64,000 nucleotides of DNA from Mimachlamys varia (GCA_947623455.1 OX392538.1:32425001-32489000), one strand, 5' to 3'; numbered from the stretch's first letter, positions 1 to 12,530 are shown. Made by a program: numbers and translations. Notes: a model not told the origin generated them from the sequence alone.

Positions 1-560
1 GAGAAAAAGTGATATCTCTATAGATTGAAACATCTTCATATGTACATTGAATAGCTGACTTTTAGTTATGGAGATTGAAAATGAACTAGATTTTGTGGAA
101 AAACATGTTTCTCTTAATGTCACATTCCTGTTAATGTCATATTTTGTCTGACAAATACAACATGATACTAGAAATTGTTGGCTAACAATTTGATGGGCTT
201 TTCACCTATAATCTATATCAATTATCAAAAGATTTCAGTATCTGCCGGTCGTAAAAGCACTCGTCCCGACAATGGGAAAATCTCTCCTCCAGTTTCATAT
301 GTTCCGACAATCAGATGAGATTTGTTTAAACATGTCCCGATAATCAAGTGAGATATTTCTGCTACGATGTCTCGGTAATAACGTGTATAGATGTATTACA
401 ACAACAAAAAAAGAAGAAATTAAAAAAAAAATTCTGCTGAGTGTTCCGCCCAGGAATCGAACCCGGGTCTCCATCGTAATAAACTATAGCTCTACTATTT
501 GAGCCAAAGCGGCTAGTAATAATGCTCATCCGTTAATTCAGTGACACAGACCGTATTTTA
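1..560. other. Left-edge intronic sequence with a tRNA-like segment on the minus strand
   Basis: No exon is recognised. On the minus strand at about 441-515 there is a tRNA-like sequence with an A-box-like GGCTCAAATAGTAGAGC and a perfect B box GGGTTCGATTCC. The T stem pairs, but the acceptor and anticodon stems do not. It is therefore a tRNA pseudogene or SINE head, not a working tRNA. Confidence 0.5.
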
Positions 561-567
561 CACTATT

Positions 568-890
568 AAGGACTCGCACAACTAAATCAGCCTATCACGG
601 CGTGTTTGATACGTTTGTAGTCCCTAATGAAAATTTGTTCCGGCTAAGTACAGTGATTCTGAGTAATTTAAATAGGTAATTGTTGACATATTCTGCATTG
701 AATGAAATCTATAGATATTTAACTTTACAAAAATGTATACTTTTGGTAGATTTTGATATGTGATGGCGGATTGATATGGGGTCAAATGTCAGAGGGTGTT
801 GCCGTCCCATTTCACTGGTTTGACATGTAAATTTCCAGTTGTCCTAAGCAGACGCCTGTAGCGAGCTAATATGCCAGTAAATTCCTCATG
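568..890 (+). mobile_element. Unclassified dispersed element, copy 1
   Basis: About 320 bp here reappears in reverse complement at about 55710-56040, with shared blocks such as GTCCTAAGCAGACGCC and GATGGCGGATTGATATGGGG. It has no coding capacity and no clear terminal inverted repeats. It lies in the ATG9 intron just upstream of the first visible exon. Confidence 0.6.
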
Positions 891-904
891 AGTATTATGT
901 TGTG

Positions 905-1074
905 TTCTCTCTATATGACCAGTATTGTGTTGATTTGTGTAACAGTAATGTCGCTTTCTTTGCGGGCTCTGTACTAGCTGTACTGGTGGTTCTCTCTATA
1001 TGACCAGTATTGTGTTGATTTGTGTTACAGAAATGTCGCTTTCTTTGCGGGCTCTGTACTAGCTGTACTGGTGG
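905..1074 (+). repeat. 85-bp tandem duplication across an ATG9 splice acceptor
   Basis: Units 905-989 and 990-1074 are nearly identical. Each holds a pyrimidine tract, an AG and the first ~40 bases of the ATG9 exon. The second AG at 1029-1030 is the one that gives an open exon. Splicing to the upstream copy (AG at 944-945) would read about 16 correct codons and then meet TGA where the unit restarts, so it acts as a decoy. Confidence 0.85.
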
Positions 1075-4000
1075 TTCTGTCCGTGTATGACGAGGATGTC
1101 CTTAGTGTGGAGCATGTCCTCACCACCGTCTCATTAGCAGGTAAGTAGATACACTCAACACAATGTACTGTTTATAAACAGTAGCATATAGTTTGTTTCA
1201 TGATCAGAAAATAATATAGAAGCATGAAACAGTTACTATGAATATGAAACTTTTTTATACTGGCCTGAAAATAGCTTAAATACATAATTTCCAAAAAAAA
1301 AAAAAAAGATTTTTGGTCAAGTGGTTAAGGTGTCTGATGTTCTGCTACCACTAGTGCTCCTCATCCTGGTCGCATGTTTTAGGCCGAAGTGGGGCAGTCG
1401 CCAGGCTATTAATGGTCATTGGTTTTACTCCGGGAACTCCAGCTTTCATCCAACAGATAAACCTTGTTTGTCCTTAAATGACCTTAGCTGTTAATCGAAT
1501 ATAAAACAACAACAAATCTAACTTTATTTACGATTTATTACAAATTCATGTTTTAACAGGTCTGGTTGTGACAGCCTGTCGGGTCCTGATCCCAGATGAG
1601 GTAAGTCCTGGATTATACAAGAAGTACCAGATGTAGATATTAAAGTATGTGATATGATTCAATTGACGCGTGAAAAAATGATACATTATTTCTGATAAGT
1701 GTTATTTATCCCCTGAAACTGCAGATTTTATTTAGCTATATGCCTATAATTCAGTCCAAGGTGCGTTTGTTTATCGTGAAATATTTCTGTGCCTCCTGTG
1801 TCAGTTCAACTGGTTGTGTGAATGCAGCCTTCGACTCCCCGATACATTGTATTGTAACAATGATTTCTCCCTAGCATATAGTACAGGGGTACATTCGCAC
1901 TACGGGTTGAACCAGCTTAACCAGTTGAACCTGCATCGAAAACACCAGGCACAAATTTGGACCGAGGCTGACCTCTGGAAAATCTGGCACCTGTGGTTTG
2001 AGGGGTCCGGACAAACCTGGCCGAAACTAAATTGCTGACTATTGCTAATTTGTGTTCTTTATTTCTTAAACAATGTCATTCCAGATGAAGATGTAAAAAT
2101 ATGTTATATTAAGTGGACGTGTGAAATAACGGCATTTTATTATTAATATGTCATTGATTTCTGCTTCGAAACTGTGGATTTTTAGTTCTGTCTATGGTTT
2201 GGCCGAGTGCGTTCGTTTATCGTGGTTTATTTCTGTGCCTCATGTGCCTGTTCAACCTGTAGCACGAATGTACCCCAGTATAACAATGATTTCTCCCTAG
2301 CATATAGTACAGTGTAACAATAATTTTTCCCCAGCACATGGTATACTGCCCAGAGGTTCTGATGAGGAACATACTCTCTCACATTCACTACATACCAGAC
2401 TACTGGAAGGGGAACGCCCACACCTACAAAGTCCGCGATGAGTTTGCCATCCTTTTCCAGTACAAACAAGTAAGTAACATGATGTAATCTTACGTTGTTT
2501 ACCTGACATTTCAGTAAAACAATATTAACACCAAAATGTCACCTTTAATACTACATAGGTGTTTTTCAAAGGGTTCTTATTGTCACAAAATAATTTTTTG
2601 CATAAACAACAACCAATGAAATGATTAGGAAATCAATCTTTCTTTAAGCTTACCATATATAGAAAAATATTCCATAGCCACTCAAACTAAATTTCTCCGA
2701 AAATGACTTGCAAAAAGTAATTACTTCATGTTGCAAAAATAAGAAATTGTGGGGAAAAAGAAAAGACGTAAGCATATATTACAGATACTACTTAAGATCT
2801 TCATGGAAGAGAAAATATTTGACATGTCAATTGTGTGTTATACACTACTAGACCATAGACCGAAATATTTGCTAATTTTGTAGTGTGTAGGTATACAATT
2901 GTTCTTGGCAGCGGAAATAAACATAGCTTGTATACGAATATTTACAGTATATGCAAGGAAAGGATGGACATGTATTAACTCAAAAACATTATCCAGTTAG
3001 TTGGTAAAAAGGGATATAAAGAAAAAATATATATGAAATTTCATCTTATTTGAATGCATACCTTGGCTGACCATTTTGAAAAGATTCGGGTATTAAACAC
3101 AATTGCAACCAAATGACCACGGAAGTGCATGTACACAATGATTATGAGTTATGTATGAGTTGACCTTGAAAATTGATTTGATTTGGCTTAACTGCAATAC
3201 GCTTCTGACAAAGTCAAGTCATGAAAACATAACAACATGGATGATAGTTTTCCGTTTTGTGACTTAATTCCATTTTTTGACATGTGGATGGTCAATAAAT
3301 TTATTTCCAGTTTTTCAGTTTTATCTTATTTTGATTTATTTTTCAGTTTTTCATTTATTTTTTACTTTCACCCAGTAACAAGACATGTTTAAAAGTTTTT
3401 GTTTGTATCTTCCCACAATCCATACTTTGCGAACTTGAAGAAATTGTTTAGAAATGACTGACAGCTGTTGCTTGGTTACAGTCATACCTGCTGGAAGAGC
3501 TGGTCAGTCCCTTGGTCACTCCGTTTATCCTGTGTCTGTCTCTCAGACACAAGTCGTTGGAGATCGTGGACTTCTTCCGTAACTTTACAGTAACTGTGGT
3601 AGGAGTAGGGGATGTATGCTCCTTTGCTCAGATGGATGTGAGGAAACACGGCCATCCTGAGGTGAGTGGTCACTCTCGTACAACTGTTGAAGTAAACATA
3701 ATATACAGAAATGAAGGATCCTCAATATCAATAGTGGTTGTGTTCTTTTATTTTAGTTCAGGGATCGTCTACTCGTTTCGACCACTAGATGGCCCTCATC
3801 AGCTCCTAGCTGTCAAAACGAGTAGAGAATTCCTATTGATCTTGAGGATACATTATTGCTATACATTATGTTTACGTCATGGTAAGGACCTCTACTTACC
3901 ATTTGGTATCCATCTATTGGAATATTGCCGCATGAGTGTTTTCTTTCACCTAATTAAGTTCTGAGGTAGTATTGATTGCAGGCACTCAAAGATGACATAA

Positions 4001-7000
4001 CACACACATATGCTGCACCTTTTAAATGTAGAAACAGATACAGTATGCCGAAAAAAATGAATTAAACTGCATCATACAGCTGTTTCATCCCTTCTGGGAC
4101 TTGTCAGTGATTCTAGGGGCCAAAAGGTGGAAATGTAAAATGAGAGGGATCTCCCTCATTGGAGGTTTCAGAGGCTAACTCCTATGTGGGTGCAGGGTAT
4201 ATATATGTGAGCCCCTACTCACTTTGTTTCTATTTGTTTACAAATCATGTTACATTGAATGTTGCTTTGTTTTACACAGTGGGCACACAAGGTGAATACC
4301 GATGCCAACCAATACAACCAGGCAGAAGATGGCAAGACAGAGTTATCCCTCATGCACTTCCACGTAAGTATTGCACAGCATAAAACAGTCTCCTGACATA
4401 CCCTTGCAACAAGGTTTCCCAGGGTATATAAAGATCTACCTGTATGTTTGTATTTCAACATTTTGCATTCCAAAACTAGGTTACTGTTACTATACTATAA
4501 ACTTCAAAGTTCCAGTAGATTACAATTATACATTTTAACTTAATTTCTATAAAACTGCAAAAATATCATTCTTTATAGCATAACAATTTTTTACGTAGAT
4601 ATATATACAGTATAACCTGTCTAAACCACAATCTTTTCGGCTGATTTACAAAGGTGGCCAATTTGTAAATGAGTGATATAAGTGAAGATAAAAATGTGGG
4701 GATCAAACAGTAAGGTTGCAATAGACATGGTTTCGGATGAAACAGGGACCAGGCTTAACTGGTTATACTGTAGTACCCTGTTTTAGTAGTGTTTGTGTTA
4801 CAGCTAACAAACCCGGAGTGGAAACCTCCAAACACAGGCGGGACCTTTATACAGACTGTCCGTGAGGAAGGTAGGTCATATAATAAAACAGTTATTGACC
4901 TTTGTTTTGGGTAAATATGAGGATTTACCAATCTTCGAAAAGATAATTTCCCTGCGGCCTGATAAATAATTGTATACTGTTTATAGAATAGCAAGGTCAC
5001 AGTAGTTCTAGGGTAATTATGACCTCACAATGTTATGTATCCATAGTGTCACAATGTTTACCTAGCAACTATAAAAGTTTTAAAGGCTTCCTGATGATGG
5101 CCGCCAAGCAGTCAACCACAATCTAGACCACAGTAAAGAAAATAACTATTCTTGGATGTTGATAAGACTTTTTATCTTCATATTATAATTACTATCTTTG
5201 TTTGAATCGATTGCTTCATATTAATTTTGTTTTCAGCCCAAAAAGAGATGTCGTCCTTGGGTACTGCTCAGTCTGAAATGCCTGGTGTGATACAGGGCAT
5301 GTTTAACTCCCACCTCCCAAGTCTGGGCCTGCTTCCTAGTACACTCAACCAAGGAATGGGGGTAGGTCTAGTACATGTATAACAAGGCATCGCAAACGAT
5401 ACAAATCCCCTCGCGTGCTAACACATGAACTCTGAAGCAAAATGGGGGGTGGGGTTATTGCAGGACATTGAAATAACATCAGTTGTCATTTGCACTGAAC
5501 TGCAATAGACATGGATGGGCTTATTTTCAGGCATGGGCTCATTGCCAGATATATGAAGTTTGGTCAGGATCCATTCAAAAATGAAGTCACAAGAGCGCTA
5601 ACAAAGATTTTCTATAAAAAGTAACGACCTTGACCTTGACCCTGGCACCCTAAAACACAAACTCTTTTGAGGTATTCCCATGCTGGACCCATATATGAAG
5701 TTTGGTCAGAATCCCTTCAAAAATGAAGTCGCAAAATTGCTGACAAAGATTTTCTATAAATAGTAATGCTGACCTTGACCTTGACCTTTGCACCCTGAAA
5801 CAAGAACTCGTTCAAGGTATTACCATGCTGGACCCATATAGGAAGTTTGGTCAGAATCCGTTCAAAAATGAAGTCGCAAGAGCGCTGACAAAAAGTGAAC
5901 ATACGTACGTACGAACGGAACGCTATTTCCCCTCCCCGACTTTCGTCGTGAGGGGATAATTATGTATAAACATATTTATTTTTTGGCGCACTCATGTTTT
6001 AGAACAAATGATGAGTTGGTGCTATCACAATACTGGCTGTAAAAGCAAAAAATGGAAACTGTAATTAGCACAGTCATTATTCAGTAGAATGCATTCAGCA
6101 CGAAAAATTGCTAAAATAAATTCTCTGCTAAAATATGTACAGTTGACATTGTTTAAGGGGAATGAGAATAGTGTTCCTGCACCAGGAGCTGAAGGAAAAT
6201 TTACTTGAGCTTGAAGCTAAAAGGGGACCTAAATCTTATGTACAATTGAAACTTGCCACAAACATATAGAGGAAAGCATTAGCTGGAATAGTCTGAAGGG
6301 TGCTGACTCGGTGATCCGCTAAATATTGGGGTTGTTGCATTGGAGAGACAGCATTCCTCTATACATAAAATTGTGAAAAGGCGACCCATCCTTGGGTCGC
6401 TGATAAAGCAATGTTTTATTATGTTAAAAAAACTTAATACATGCACATTAGATATCAGTGGAAAGAACATAATTTTTCTAAAAACCTGTTTATGTAAACA
6501 AGTCGCAAGAGATCATTACTTACTGTTGCCATCAATTTCTAAAAAAATTCAAGATTCGAGACATCTGTTCGAAAATGGGTGCTGCCTTGCGATTTCAAGA
6601 GAGCTTCTCTGTGAACTGTATATTTTGGATCACTTGACTTTAGGATTGATAGGATATTGTCCAAACTTTCTCTGCATGTTTAGATATAACTCTATCCAGA
6701 TTAACGATACAGGCCCTGTGGACCTCTTTTCTTAATTTGGGTCAAAATGGTGAAAATATAAGCCCACATAAATGGCTCACTATACATTATTTAGTAGTAA
6801 GAGGCTGGAAGTTTCTAGATTCATCAGCACAACAGGTTCTTAATTTCTGTTTTTCCTTTTCAGTACAACAGTTTAGCATCAAGCATAGCCATGCAGAGTA
6901 CCCTGTATTCTCCGACCACAGCATCAGCTGCCCCCACAGGAGCCTCCGGAGGCCACCACGGAGTACACCACAGACTGAAGGGGGGTATATCCCAGATTGA

Positions 7001-7427
7001 GGGGCCCCTAGGGGCAGGGAACATCGGTATGTTGAGCAGCATGACCAGCTCTGGCAGTTTACAGGGAAGTGGTATAGGAATAGTCCCTCACAGTGCTCAG
7101 CCCCGTGTGGACGAGGGCACCTTGGAAATGATGTCACATGACATGAGCTTCAGTGCATTGTACTTACATGACCATCAATTCAAGAGGTCGCGGGGTCAAA
7201 GTGGCGGGGAAAACCTGGATGACATTCGTGCCCGTGCCATGTGGCAAAGACAGGACAGTAACCAGCCGACAACACATGTCCCGATGGTGCACATTTCGGA
7301 GACGCCACGAGAGGAGACCCATGGCGAGTCAATATCTCATGTACCAAGTACTGCTGAGGAGGAGGAACAGTCTATATCTCACCAGCCTAGCTCCGCTAGT
7401 GGTGATGGTTATCATCCACTAGAATAG
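1031..7427 (+). CDS. ATG9: ATG9 autophagy lipid scramblase, C-terminal half (nine exons, 5' end outside window)
   Basis: ATG9 is a trimeric multi-pass membrane scramblase. It seeds autophagosome membranes from Golgi and endosome vesicles and re-equilibrates lipids delivered by ATG2. Exons read in frame across GT/AG introns: 1031-1140, 1560-1600, 2335-2469, 3482-3661, 4280-4363, 4804-4870, 5237-5361 and 6864-7427; every length and phase joins cleanly. Diagnostic stretches match the animal ATG9 core: YDEDVLSVEHVLTTV, HIHYIPDYWKGNAH, DEFAILFQYK, DFFRNFTVTVVGVGD, SFAQMDVRKHGHP and AEDGKTELSLMHF. The last exon encodes a poorly conserved Ser/Gly-rich cytosolic tail ending GDGYHPLE before TAG at 7425-7427. 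The first visible exon begins with one base of a split codon, so upstream exons lie before the window. Eight exons are listed; an earlier count of nine would need one more beyond the left edge. Both ends of this segment carry tandem duplications. Identification is very secure. Confidence 0.95.
1285..1512 (+). mobile_element. tRNA-derived SINE-like element
   Basis: After a 15-A run there is a head GTCAAGTGGTTAAGGTGTC, resembling the A-box side of a tRNA-Ser/Leu gene. The tail contains CCTTAAATGACC and GCTGTTAATCG and then an A-rich end. A related tail recurs at 37060-37115, so this is a family. It lies between two ATG9 exons. Confidence 0.6.
1600..2334 (+). repeat. Diverged tandem duplication within an ATG9 intron
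   Basis: The stretch from about 1640 to 1895 resembles that from about 2085 to 2320. Shared blocks include TTTCTGTGCCTC and the run ATTTCTCCCTAGCATATAGT, which contains an acceptor-like CTAG. The true acceptor is the later CCCCAG at 2331-2334. The copies are diverged, so this duplication is older than the 85-bp one upstream. No separate gene is seen here. Confidence 0.6.
3719..3849. mobile_element. Short foldback MITE in ATG9 intron
   Basis: The 17-bp ends ATCCTCAATATCAATAG (3719) and CTATTGATCTTGAGGAT (to 3849) are inverted repeats with few mismatches. A second inner pair surrounds CTACTCGTTT and AACGAGTAG. It has no coding content. Its placement makes an apparent long reading frame through the preceding exon, which is an artefact. 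Confidence 0.6.
4608..4772. mobile_element. MITE with TACAGTATAACC-type ends
   Basis: The left end has ACAGTATAACCTGTCTAA and the right end TTAACTGGTTATACTGTA, an imperfect inverted pair of about 20 bp enclosing about 165 bp of noncoding DNA. It lies in an ATG9 intron. Related palindrome-type ends occur near 7587-7770. Confidence 0.6.
5545..5960 (+). mobile_element. Repeat element with internal ~150-bp tandem units and hairpin end
   Basis: Two to three tandem units share GAAGTTTGGTCAGAATCC, AAAAATGAAGTCGC and GACCTTGACCTTGACC, and the last runs into an ACGTACGTACG stretch. It ends in a hairpin-like CCCTCCCCGACTTTCGTC followed by GTGAGGGG. No protein is encoded. It lies in the last ATG9 intron. 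Confidence 0.5.
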
Positions 7428-7580
7428 ACCTGAACCCCAACAGTCTATATCTCACCAGCCTAGCTCCGCTAGTGGTGATGGTTATCATCCACTAGAATAG
7501 ACCTGAACCCCAACAGTCTATATCTCACCAGCCTAGCTCCGCTATTGGTGATGGTTATCATCCACTAGAATAGACCTGTA
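7368..7580 (+). repeat. 73-bp tandem repeat copied from the ATG9 C-terminal coding tail
   Basis: Three units begin at 7368, 7441 and 7514. The first is coding: it holds the codons for the C-terminal SISHQPSSASGDGYHPLE and the TAG. The other two lie in the presumed 3' UTR and are almost identical; the third differs by at least one base (CTATTGG for CTAGTGG). The period is 73 bp, so the copies would not stay in frame if the stop were read through. Confidence 0.85.
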
Positions 7581-7586
7581 CTCTGA

Positions 7587-7775
7587 GATATATACAGTGA
7601 AACCCCAACACTTAAACCCGGTTTACTCGAATACATCTCATTCGTCGAATAGTTTGGTTGGTCCCGACCGAGTTCATATATGTTCAACCAACCTTGTTTA
7701 CTTGATAACGATGTATTTCTCGAACCATTCATCAGGTCCCCACAAGTTTGAGTAGGTGGGATTTTACTGTATTAA
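7587..7775. mobile_element. MITE-like sequence after ATG9
   Basis: It opens with ACAGTGAAACCCCAAC and closes with GGGATTTTACTGTA, resembling the terminal ends of Tc/mariner-related MITEs. No coding sequence. It probably lies within or just after the ATG9 3' UTR. Fragments with a similar end occur near 21100-21150. Confidence 0.5.
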
Positions 7776-8092
7776 TATTTCCGCATAGCTGTAACAAGTG
7801 ACATCCTGAATTAGTGCTAAAGCTTTGTATAACATGCTGTATAAAACAAAGGGGAATTGATATTTAGCCGTTTTCATGATGATGCATGTTGTTGAGTGTG
7901 TGTTTTTGTGTACTTTTCGTTTTGTTTGCTCAAGTGGTTTTGCAGTTTAGTTCAACCATTTTCTATGCTCAGTTTCGTATTTTCCTTGTGTTGAAAAAGC
8001 CGTTTTCAGCCCAAATAACAGATACAACCTAAATGTGATTAATATTTGAAATTGAAAATCTGACTATTAAGTTGTTGAGTTAGGGTGCAGGT

Positions 8093-8289
8093 CAGGCCCC
8101 AATTTCATCAACATTCCTTAACTTAAGGAAACTCCTTAACTTAAAAACCGCCATAGGAAAGCATTTAAGAATTTAAGGAAAGTTCTTTAACTAAGGATTT
8201 CCCCCTTAAATTCTGTAATGCTTTCCTATGGAGATGTTTAAGTCAAGGAGTTTCCTTAAGTTAAGGAACGTTGATGAAACCAGGGCCTG
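8093..8289. mobile_element. Foldback MITE, 197 bp
   Basis: Long terminal inverted repeats pair CAGGCCCCAATTTCATCAAC (8093) with the reverse complement of GTTGATGAAACCAGGGCCTG (ending 8289), and the pairing continues inward through CCTTAACTTAAGGAAAC. The whole unit is close to palindromic. A related element near 57848-58412 is split by another insertion. Confidence 0.8.
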
Positions 8290-11170
8290 TGAAGTGGACA
8301 GTAGTGGACATTGTGATAACAATGTTTGCTGTTCAGTTTAGTCCATTGTCAATGAGTTTATGCTGTTGTCAAACACTATCATAGACTCTGAGGAACGTTC
8401 AAGTATAAAAGAGGGTTATTAAACCACTATCTCTAATTATCTTTAGGTTTTCAAGCCTGAAGTTTTTGTATGTTGTTCAATTTGATTGTTTGATTTTTTT
8501 TTTAAATTCTTTTCATTTCAAATTTAACAATTTTTTATGCGATTTAATTACTATCAACGTACTTATTTTGGCAAATTCAAATTTTAGCACATATTTGTTA
8601 TTTCATTTAAACAAATAAGCGCAATAGTGAATTAGCAGATTCACAATAATTGCTGTAGAAAACAATATGCAGAAACTGTAATTAGCGCAATTATAACTAA
8701 GTCGAATGGTTTCAGCACAAAATCCCTGAAATAAGATTACCACTTAAATGTGTACATGTACAGTATAATGTGCTGCTTTTATAAAAATGAAAAAGAAAAT
8801 GAACAATACTGCAAAATTAAGTCGCGTTTTACCTTCATTTACTGGTCTTTGTCTTTCCCTTTCATAACGATTCAGTCCATTTTCATGTTTTAACAGACAA
8901 GTTTAACTCATTCACCCCTGGAGACACATTTGAACTCCTCCAATTCAAAGGGTAGAATAGTTCATTATGAAATATTTGGGGTGAATGAGTTGACTGTATA
9001 TATGTATGCAGTGTAAATAAACATTAGTAGATCTACCTCACGACCTGCTGGGATTACGTAATCGCTGGAGGGTAGAATCAAAGAACAACTGTAGGCATGC
9101 ATGATTGATATATACTTTTGCAATATAGTCTTTGTATTAACAAATTTTTTCAGTGAATTTTCCTGACTTTGTTTATAGACAGATAATTTCAGTGTGATGC
9201 CATTTCTCTTTATATTGCTACCAATTGAAAGCAACATCAAAATGGGGTGTCAAAAATTTGATGTTATCAATAAATTATGACTTCTCTGGTCATACACATT
9301 TGAAAACAATGAAAATATAATGAAGGGAAAATTCAATGCAAAAAGTCTGAAAAACCAAAACTATATAGCAAAATGAAAACAATTCATAGACTTTTGCCTC
9401 ATAACTGTTTGTTGCATTCACAAAATTGTCCAAACTATCCTGATTGGTCATTTATGAAGTTGTGTAATATCAAATTAAATATTAAGCCTTCACACATAGT
9501 GTATGCTTTTTGTTGGCTGTTCAAAACTGCTTTTATTAAAATATTCAATCATGGCTTTATGATTAATGAAAATCATAAATACACAGGTATTAGCTGTTCA
9601 TAGTTTTCCTACCTTTCTGAATAGATAACCGTAAGTTTCACAGAGTTTAATCAGGACAGATTTATGTGTCTTTAGGGATGAATAATTAATGAACAACTTA
9701 TTATACCTAGAAATAGAATGTGACAGGTAAAATTCAATATTGGATGAAAATGGATTTTACCACTGTCTGAAAATTTCGCTGTGTATTTACCGGAAATTAA
9801 TTAAGAAAAGCAAATATGATATTGAGCAAAATATATTTTCACACTGAAGGATTGAATATATCTATTTACATCTTCTGCAAATTAAATGAGAAGGACGATT
9901 GTAAATTTAGGCAAAGATAGATTTTAATGTCAAAGGTTGAAAATGTCATGGTATATATAGATGCCAAAGTCCTATCTTATAGTCACTTTCCATTTCACAG
10001 CTGTACATAAATGCTCTGTAATGCAAGCCTTCTTATGTTTGCTTATGTACAGTATATAAATATAAACCATTTGTACAGAAAAGGCACTTTACATACCACA
10101 GTTACATCTTTAATATATCGTTTTTCTTCTATAAATAATCAATGTGTGTTTGCAGTACCTTTGTTCCACAGGATCTACTCATTCACCCCTAAAATTTCAA
10201 ATGAACTGTTCCAAATCTTTTAATTGGAAGAGTTCAAATTTGTCTTCAGGGGTGAATGAGTTAAAACTCCATCATATATGGTTGTATGGTAGACAAAGTG
10301 AAAAAAAATTGTGACATAATTTTCATGGTATAAGCTAACTCTTGGTGAATTCTTACTTGTTTGTTAGATCTAATAATCATTTAAGATATATGGATCCCGT
10401 TATTTGAAAAAAAATTATCTTAAATAATAACCATGACGTAAGGAATGTAGGTCCATTCACCCCCTCGCCCCTGAAGTTTCATAATTATCTCGTCCAATCT
10501 TTGAATGTGAAGAGTTTAGATGTGTATTCAGGGGTGATTAACAATTAAACCATTAGGTTTGAAATGTGATAATTCCGTGTAATAACTCGATCACTTGTGT
10601 CACACCCGGTTAAGACCAAATGTAAGTGTTCCGTGATAGCTACTCGGTGGTAAGTGGTAAGCTTCATTGTAAGCCTTTGTGTAAATATGTGTTTATAAAA
10701 GAGTTTTATTTGTAAAGTATTTATTCTTCCATGATTCAAGTTTGTAAATAAAATTTTAATGAACAATAACTTGATTATGACTTTGTTTCTGTCATAAATA
10801 TCTATAATTTGCATGTAATTACTTTGTCAAAATTCCAAGCTGAGAATATCATGGCATGCAGAAAATGTCTGTCCATCCTTCAATCAATCAGGTCCAGCCT
10901 GCTGTTGTACCCAACTGCATGATCTTATTTAATATTTTTCTTTAAAATCCTAGTCTCCTACTGCACATGTTGTAACCATATGAAAAAAGATATATTACTA
11001 GGGCTATGAGATCGTATTTCGAAGAAATGTAATACTTCTAGGGCAGAAAGGATGAAACCCAAGCAGGTGCAGATTTAAAGTTGCACACTTATTTACGCGG
11101 CTATTCATGAAGATATTATACCTCTTGGACTAACGCATCTCTGTTGTTAAGTTCAGTGTCTATCACTTTG
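8290..11170. other. AT-rich intergenic stretch with three short MITEs
   Basis: No supported gene; all open frames are short and lack family features. Three ~90-bp inverted-repeat elements lie at about 8903-8993, 10176-10263 and 10453-10540. Each opens with CTCATTCACCCCT or a variant and closes with AGGGGTGAATGAG or a variant. A fourth copy starts at about 63955 and runs off the window. Confidence 0.6.
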
Positions 11171-11209
11171 TGTAGTGACTGAAAGTGAAGAGATCTTCCT
11201 CTGGTCTCG

Positions 11210-11400
11210 ACACCATATATCGGCTGTTGAGTCCCCACGCCAAACACCTACCTGTCAAAATGTCTTAAGTCTGGTATCAGGGCCAGAGGAACACAAATCA
11301 GACATCTGTCTGCCTACATGTCTTAGATCTTGTGCCAGGGCCAGAAGGAATTCAGGTTACGCTTGTACCAGGATTTCCTCGTGTTCAATCCATGAAAACG
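11210..11400. mobile_element. Diverged foldback-related sequence
   Basis: It contains TGTCAAAATGTCTTAAG and GGGCCAGAGGAA, matching the arm of the foldback element at 52115-52227, plus a second diverged arm with GGGCCAGAAGGAA near 11340. Probably a decayed or composite relative. The reading frame across it (11175-11477) is judged accidental. Confidence 0.5.
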
Positions 11401-11928
11401 AACTCGGTCATTTGTGTCCTGGCATAGAAACGGCGGAGATCCCGACCATATACTTAACCATTATAAGAATCAATTAACTTACGTTACGTATCGAGGCATG
11501 GCGACATTTAACCCGTGGGATGTAGTTCTTCTGTCCGATACCATGCCCAGTCATCCCAATGGAGCATGGCCCTTGGCCATAAAAAGTAACTGCTAAGATC
11601 CCAAGCTCAATATTCATATACATTCAGCATGTAATTGCTTGTAAGACATGAAGAATGATATGCGCTCATGCTACTTTATTTTTCTGATATGGATGTAGCA
11701 CCCATCCGGAGGACTTATTCCACAAGTCAAATTGTAGGCATGGAAACATATATATGGATCTCAAGCATATTTGCCTTGCAATAAACCGTAGTAATTTAGG
11801 TTTCCCGGCAATGCAATATACTCGTATATCAATGTTTTTGCAATGGGAGGGAGACGCTTTATAGCTAATAGCGTTGAGTGTAGTCAGTGTATAGATGGAA
11901 GCAGTGAACTTGCCTTAGAAGGTACTTC

Positions 11929-12120
11929 ATAATCCCACCGCTGCCACCAAATCCAGATAAATTATTTTGATTGATTTCGATAATCCCACCGCTGCCACCA
12001 AATCCAGATAAATTATTTTGATTGATTTCGATAATCCCACCGCTGCCACCAAATCCAGATAAATTATTTTGATTGATTTCGATAATCCCACCGCTGCCAC
12101 CAAATCAAGATGTTTTGATT
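11929..12120. repeat. 51-bp minisatellite, four units
   Basis: Units start at 11929, 11980, 12031 and 12082. They share ATAATCCCACCGCTGCCACC and a tail ending in GATTGATTTCG, and the last unit is truncated. Three units look identical, implying recent expansion or homogenisation. No gene is associated. Confidence 0.85.
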
Positions 12121-12229
12121 GACTTTCCTTTTTACATGTAGTTCTCCTGTGTAGATTGTGAGTTGAAGTCTTTGTTTACAACATTTTGTTGCTTTAACGA
12201 GGCGTCTATAATGTCATAGTTCATACAGA

Positions 12230-12530
12230 AGATGAAAAGTGCTGGAATTTAGGGTCAGTACTGGGAAAGTGCTGGAATTGAGGTCATGATCAGTCCTGAA
12301 AAGTGCTGGAATTTCCTCACAAATGCATGAAAAGTGCTTGAATTCATACTTTCAATATGTAAACATGCATATTTTTCAGATTTATTTAAACAAAACATTA
12401 ATAACAATTACGAATTTTTTTGAAAAGATTAAAGCTGTCGACTATTCCCCTTTTCCTTGCAAGTTTGGTAAAAAAAATGCACCTTGAAAATTGAGAAAAA
12501 GTGCTGGAAAAGTGTTTGAATTTTGGTATG
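12230..12530. repeat. Degenerate repeats of GAAAAGTGCTGGAATTT
   Basis: The motif GAAAAGTGCTGGAATTT or a close variant occurs about five times with irregular spacing. It is a low-order degenerate repeat with no coding potential. Confidence 0.6.

Noticed and set aside
441..515. Functional tRNA gene on the minus strand
   Set aside because: The B box and T stem are good but acceptor and anticodon stems do not pair.
3662..3964. Extension of the ATG9 exon 3482-3661 into the intron
   Set aside because: The conserved protein stops at the GTGAGT donor; the extension runs through a foldback MITE.
6340..6735. 131-codon open frame inside the last ATG9 intron
   Set aside because: No domain, no good splice context and it lies between two secure exons; composition looks like translated AT-rich intron.
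11175..11477. 100-codon frame with several cysteines
   Set aside because: It overlaps a decayed foldback-related repeat and has no signal peptide or splice support.
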